Shown here piece after piece: positions 4,275 through 6,734 of a stretch of 6,734 nt of DNA (its first letter is position 1; each line of letters opens with the position of its first letter). Source of the stretch: Candidatus Hecatellales archaeon (lineage in GTDB: Archaea; Thermoproteota; Bathyarchaeia; Hecatellales; Hecatellaceae). The stretch is taken from assembly GCA_003662515.1 (NCBI GenBank), contig QMYF01000027.1, positions 1 through 6,734 of the forward strand, in the 5' to 3' direction. The notes under the pieces are model-generated. The model saw only the letters and a program-made list of their open reading frames with translations. It did not search any database and was not told the origin of the DNA. The position numbers and the translations under genes were made by a program.

Positions 4275-6045
4275 ACCAGTCACACCTCCAGCAGCGTTTA
4301 GCCTCTCTAACCGCCTCATCCTTCGAGTAGCCCAACTCAACCTCCTCGAAAGTTTTAATCCTCCTGTCGTGGGGAAGCTTAGCCACGGAAACCTTATGCA
4401 TAGCCAAAACTTCTTCCACGTCGGCTCTTGGAACAAACTCCTCCATGAAGGCTGGCTCGGGAAGCCCTTTGCCTCCCAGGTAGCGGTCGATGGCGCTGGC
4501 AGCCTTCTTCCCGGCGGCTATAGCCTCCACCACGGAGGCTGGACCCGTAACCGCATCTCCCCCTGCAAAAACCCCTTTCATGCTGGTTTCCAAGGTTTCA
4601 GGGTTAACTTGGATTTGCCCGCGCCTGTCAAGTTTAAGGTTGAAACCCTCAGGAACAGTTACCACCTGGCCTATAGCCTTAATGAAGGTGTCGGCCTCCA
4701 CGGTGAACTCGCTTCTAGGGATGGGTTCAGGCCTCGGCCTTCCCGAGGCGTCTGGAGCGCCCAGCTTCATCTTTATAAACTCCATTTTCACAGGTTTTTC
4801 TCCGCCTAGGACCTTGGTTGGCGCCACTAGAAATTCGAGTTTAACACCTTCCTCCTCAGCGTCAGCAACTTCGGAGGGGGTGGCAGGCATTTCGTTTCTT
4901 GTCCGCCTGTAGTAGATGGCTACCTCTTTGGCTCCAAGCCTCAGGGAAACCCTGGCCGCGTCAACCGCACTGTTTCCACCCCCGATAACCACAACCTTCT
5001 CGCCTACGTCAGGCTTCCTGCCGTGAAGGTTTACCTCCCGCAGGAAGTCGATGCAGTCCCAAAGCCTCGGATGGTCTTCACCTTCTATTCTGAGGCTGGC
5101 ACCTTTATGGGCTCCTGTAGCCACAAAGATGGCGTCGAAACCCTGCTTGAAAAGCTCATCTAAACTTTCAATTTTCGTGTTGAGTTTAAGGTCGGCTTCA
5201 GCCTCCTCCAGCCTAGCCCTAATCTCAGCCTCCATCACATCTTTGGGAAGCCTATACTGCGGTATGCCCACCAGCATCATTCCGCCAGGTTTGGGAAGCT
5301 CATCGAAAACCGTTACATCATGGCCTAGGAGGCCGAGATAGTAGGCGGCGGTTACACCTGCTGGACCTGCACCCACCACAGCAACCTTCTTCCCTGTAGG
5401 TTTAGCCCGTTTAACGTCTCTACGTTTAATTCCAACAACGTCAGCCACGTAGCGTTTAAGCAGCCTAATCGAGATGGGTTCACCCTTTTTAGCCTGCCTG
5501 CATCCGTCTTCGCAGGGTGCGAAGCATACGCGGCCGCAGATGGCCGCTAGAGGGTTCTGCTCGAGAATGGTTTCAAGGGCTTCCTCAAACCTGCCTTCAG
5601 CTATAAGCCTAACATATTTGGGCACGTCGATTCGGGCTGGACAGTTTTGGGCGCAACGTCCTGGGGTGCGAAACATGGGTGGGCTAACGCCTACGGTAGG
5701 CTTCAGAAGGGTGGTCTGCACGTCTTCAGCTGTGCGGAGCAGCCTGCTGTTGAAGTCGGGATTTAACCCTGTAAATTTAAGGCCGAACATGTCTCTTACT
5801 TCGTTTTCCGCCAGGAAGGCGCAGGGGTAAATGGTGGTGATAGTTGGAAGATTTCCCTCCTTTCCAACCCTAACCTTAACATTCACCAGTCCACTATCCT
5901 TCTCAAAATGGTAGATTACTTCAAACTCTTTTCCAAGGTCAAGGCAGGTAATGGTTACAAACCTGGCCTTAGCCGCTGCAAGCTCGTGAATTTTAGGGAT
6001 AAGCTCGGAAACCGTTAAACTGATATTTTGCTCGGACATTTTCAC
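4267..6045 (-). CDS. EchD/NuoC-like hydrogenase subunit fused to GltD-type FAD/NAD(P)H oxidoreductase
   Basis: One uninterrupted 592-codon frame encodes two proteins that are normally separate. Residues 1-116 are a short NuoC/EchD-like domain with VIYHFEKD at 43-50 and the signature ENEVRDMFGLKFTGLNPDF at 80-98. After a linker of about 12 residues, 129-592 form a full glutamate-synthase-small-subunit-like module. Its Fe-S motifs are C131-x3-C135-P and C170-x3-C174-x3-C178-x3-C182. FAD-binding VVGAGPAG is at 223-230, the NAD(P)-binding VVIGGGNSAVDAA at 352-364, YYRRTRNEMPA at 378-388 (arginines that usually favour NADPH), the flavin motif VFAGGDAVTGP at 492-502, and a terminal CWRC at 585-588. 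The position between echC and echE is exactly that of echD. The GTG start overlaps the echC stop by 4 bases (GTGA); an in-frame ATG at 6039 (residue 3) is an equally good start. I infer NAD(P)H-linked electron exchange with the hydrogenase. No GltB partner is visible, so glutamate synthesis is unlikely. Confidence 0.92.
   Translation of the reverse strand: MKMSEQNISLTVSELIPKIHELAAAKARFVTITCLDLGKEFEVIYHFEKDSGLVNVKVRVGKEGNLPTITTIYPCAFLAENEVRDMFGLKFTGLNPDFNSRLLRTAEDVQTTLLKPTVGVSPPMFRTPGRCAQNCPARIDVPKYVRLIAEGRFEEALETILEQNPLAAICGRVCFAPCEDGCRQAKKGEPISIRLLKRYVADVVGIKRRDVKRAKPTGKKVAVVGAGPAGVTAAYYLGLLGHDVTVFDELPKPGGMMLVGIPQYRLPKDVMEAEIRARLEEAEADLKLNTKIESLDELFKQGFDAIFVATGAHKGASLRIEGEDHPRLWDCIDFLREVNLHGRKPDVGEKVVVIGGGNSAVDAARVSLRLGAKEVAIYYRRTRNEMPATPSEVADAEEEGVKLEFLVAPTKVLGGEKPVKMEFIKMKLGAPDASGRPRPEPIPRSEFTVEADTFIKAIGQVVTVPEGFNLKLDRRGQIQVNPETLETSMKGVFAGGDAVTGPASVVEAIAAGKKAASAIDRYLGGKGLPEPAFMEEFVPRADVEEVLAMHKVSVAKLPHDRRIKTFEEVELGYSKDEAVREAKRCWRCDWYE
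4275..4291 (-). promoter_or_regulatory. Shine-Dalgarno site fixing the echE start
   Basis: On the - strand GGAGGTGTGACTGGT immediately precedes the ATG at 4274, with GGAGGTG matching the archaeal anti-SD and an 8-base spacer. It lies inside the codons for the last residues of the upstream fusion gene, so translation of the two is probably coupled. Confidence 0.8.
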
Positions 6046-6497
6046 CTTCCCCCAACAGCCTTCACAGGCTCAACCTTCTTCTCCGCCAGCTTTTTAAGAG
6101 CCAAAACCACCCCGTCGATTATGGCTTCAGGCCTTGCAGCGCAGCCCGGCACGTAAACGTCAACCGGGATAACCTTGTCGACTCCTCCAAGCACGTTGGG
6201 GCAGTTGTGGAACATTCCACCTGTGCAGGCACAGGTTCCAACGGCTACCACAACCTTAGGATCGGGGGTCTGCTCGTAAAGGTTTCTCAGAACCCTGGCG
6301 TTTCTCCGGTTGGCTGGACCTGTAACAAGCAGGATGTCAGCGTGTTTAGGGTTCCCCATGTGAAGCATACCGAATCTTTCCACGTCGAACCTGGGTGTGA
6401 GGCAAGCTAGGATTTCGATGTCGCAGCCATTACAGCTTCCACAGTTAAAGTGTAGGATCCATGGAGACTTGAACCTGGATTTAGCCATTAAGCCCAT
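6042..6497 (-). CDS. echC: Energy-converting hydrogenase small subunit (EchC/NuoB-like)
   Basis: The 151-aa subunit holds the single [4Fe-4S] cluster next to the Ni-Fe site. It has CGSCNGCDIE at 19-28, GTCACTGG at 87-94 and VPGCAARPE at 116-124. Likely ligands are Cys19, Cys22, Cys89 and Cys119, following the CxxC...GxC...PGC pattern of EchC/MbhJ and related group 4 small subunits. It lacks the Tat signal and extra clusters of uptake hydrogenases, as expected. In the complex it carries electrons from the EchF clusters to the large subunit. The ATG at 6495-6497 follows GGGGTGAT with a 7-base spacer. A second in-frame ATG at 6488 (residue 4) is less well placed. The gene begins 3 bases after the echB stop, and its stop overlaps the fusion gene start. 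Additional cysteines at 25, 91 and 99 are not obvious ligands. Confidence 0.93.
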   Translation of the reverse strand: MGLMAKSRFKSPWILHFNCGSCNGCDIEILACLTPRFDVERFGMLHMGNPKHADILLVTGPANRRNARVLRNLYEQTPDPKVVVAVGTCACTGGMFHNCPNVLGGVDKVIPVDVYVPGCAARPEAIIDGVVLALKKLAEKKVEPVKAVGGR

Positions 6498-6510
6498 CCT
6501 TTATATCACC
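6498..6510 (-). promoter_or_regulatory. Shine-Dalgarno site for echC overlapping the echB stop
   Basis: On the - strand GGTGATATAAAGG runs into the ATG at 6497. GGTGAT is complementary to the usual archaeal 16S 3' end. The TAA of echB (6501-6503) is inside this element, which implies translational coupling. Confidence 0.65.
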
Positions 6511-6734
6511 CCTAAAATGGCTAGGGCTATCAGGTTTCCTAGAATCAGGATTAGGCCCACCGTCCAGACGAATTTAAGCATGAAGGGCCAGGTCAGCCTT
6601 GGAAACACGTTGTCCACGATTATCGTGATGAAGTAGAAGATGAAGGCGAGGATTACGCCGAGCCAGAGGTGGGGGGTCCAGAAGAGGGTTAGAAGCGTCA
6701 GGAAGAGCACCAGCTTAAACCAATGTCCAAACTC
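6501..6734 (-). CDS. echB: Energy-converting hydrogenase membrane subunit, C-terminal end (EchB/NuoH-like, partial)
   Basis: The frame is open to the right edge of the window, and 77 residues are visible, starting EFGHWFKLVLFL. They contain hydrophobic segments at about 7-19, 22-41 and 56-77, and the motif VDNVFPRLTWPFMLKFVW (40-57), which matches the R-x-R/P-R-hydrophobic loop plus final helix of NuoH/EchB/MbhM proteins. This subunit anchors the hydrophilic arm and takes part in proton or sodium translocation at the interface with the antiporter-like subunit (EchA), expected upstream beyond the window. The internal GTG at 6710 is not the start, since the frame continues without a stop to 6734. 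The SD for echC lies across the final codons. Confidence 0.85.
   Translation of the reverse strand, partial: EFGHWFKLVLFLTLLTLFWTPHLWLGVILAFIFYFITIIVDNVFPRLTWPFMLKFVWTVGLILILGNLIALAILGVI

Noticed and set aside
4275..4436. In-frame N-terminal extension of the hydrogenase large subunit to a start near 4436
   Set aside because: The extra 54 residues lie entirely inside the upstream fusion gene and do not resemble the family. The ATG at 4274 has a perfect SD and begins at the conserved N-terminus.
4490..4912. Long + strand frames opposite the fusion gene (also 5051-5341 and 5474-5830)
   Set aside because: They are shadows of a clearly conserved gene on the other strand, with no recognisable domains or initiation signals.
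5674..5676. Internal ATG (residue 124 of the fusion) as a separate start for a stand-alone GltD protein
   Set aside because: No Shine-Dalgarno sequence precedes it and the frame is continuous with the EchD domain without a stop; an internal start cannot be fully excluded, but the sequence does not support it.
6501..6710. A separate 69-aa membrane protein starting at GTG 6710
   Set aside because: The frame is open from 6734 and the residues before the GTG continue the NuoH/EchB sequence, so it is the end of a larger gene.

Overview
The window looks archaeal. Genes are preceded by GGAGGTG/GGTGAT-type Shine-Dalgarno sequences and by TATA/BRE-like boxes (for example GAAACTTAAAAATG before the hydrolase). 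TTG and GTG starts occur, and the gene content (Ech-type energy-converting hydrogenase, cohesin-like surface protein with a CFI-box, Lys-rich ribbon-helix-helix-like protein) fits a thermophilic anaerobe. A TACK-type lineage such as Bathyarchaeia is my guess from style alone; nothing here proves the taxon.

Left part (about 1-2825): the 3' end of an ECF/cobalt-type ABC transporter ATPase on the + strand, with an apparent one-base frameshift in a C run that cuts off its last residues; a convergent 64-aa basic protein on the - strand; a shared divergent promoter region; an alpha/beta hydrolase with an intact Ser-Asp-His triad; and a 485-aa secreted, membrane-anchored protein built as signal peptide, cohesin-like domain, Thr/Pro linker, PEGA/carboxypeptidase-regulatory-like domain, CFI-box and C-terminal membrane helices.

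Right part (2812-6734, all - strand): a tightly packed operon in the canonical echBCDEF order, entering from beyond the right edge. It holds the end of the NuoH-like membrane subunit (EchB), the NuoB-like small subunit (EchC), a NuoC-like subunit (EchD) fused in frame to a complete GltD-type FAD/NAD(P)H oxidoreductase, the [NiFe] large subunit with all four Ni-binding cysteines (EchE), and a two-cluster ferredoxin subunit (EchF). Genes are separated by 2-3 bases or overlap by 4-8 bases, and several Shine-Dalgarno sequences lie inside the preceding gene.

The most notable item is the EchD-GltD fusion. It physically joins a diaphorase module, with NADPH-type arginines, FAD and predicted Fe-S sites, to a group 4 membrane-bound hydrogenase. 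This suggests direct electron exchange between NAD(P)H and the H2/ferredoxin/ion-gradient machine. The electron path is inference. The domain composition is read directly from the sequence.
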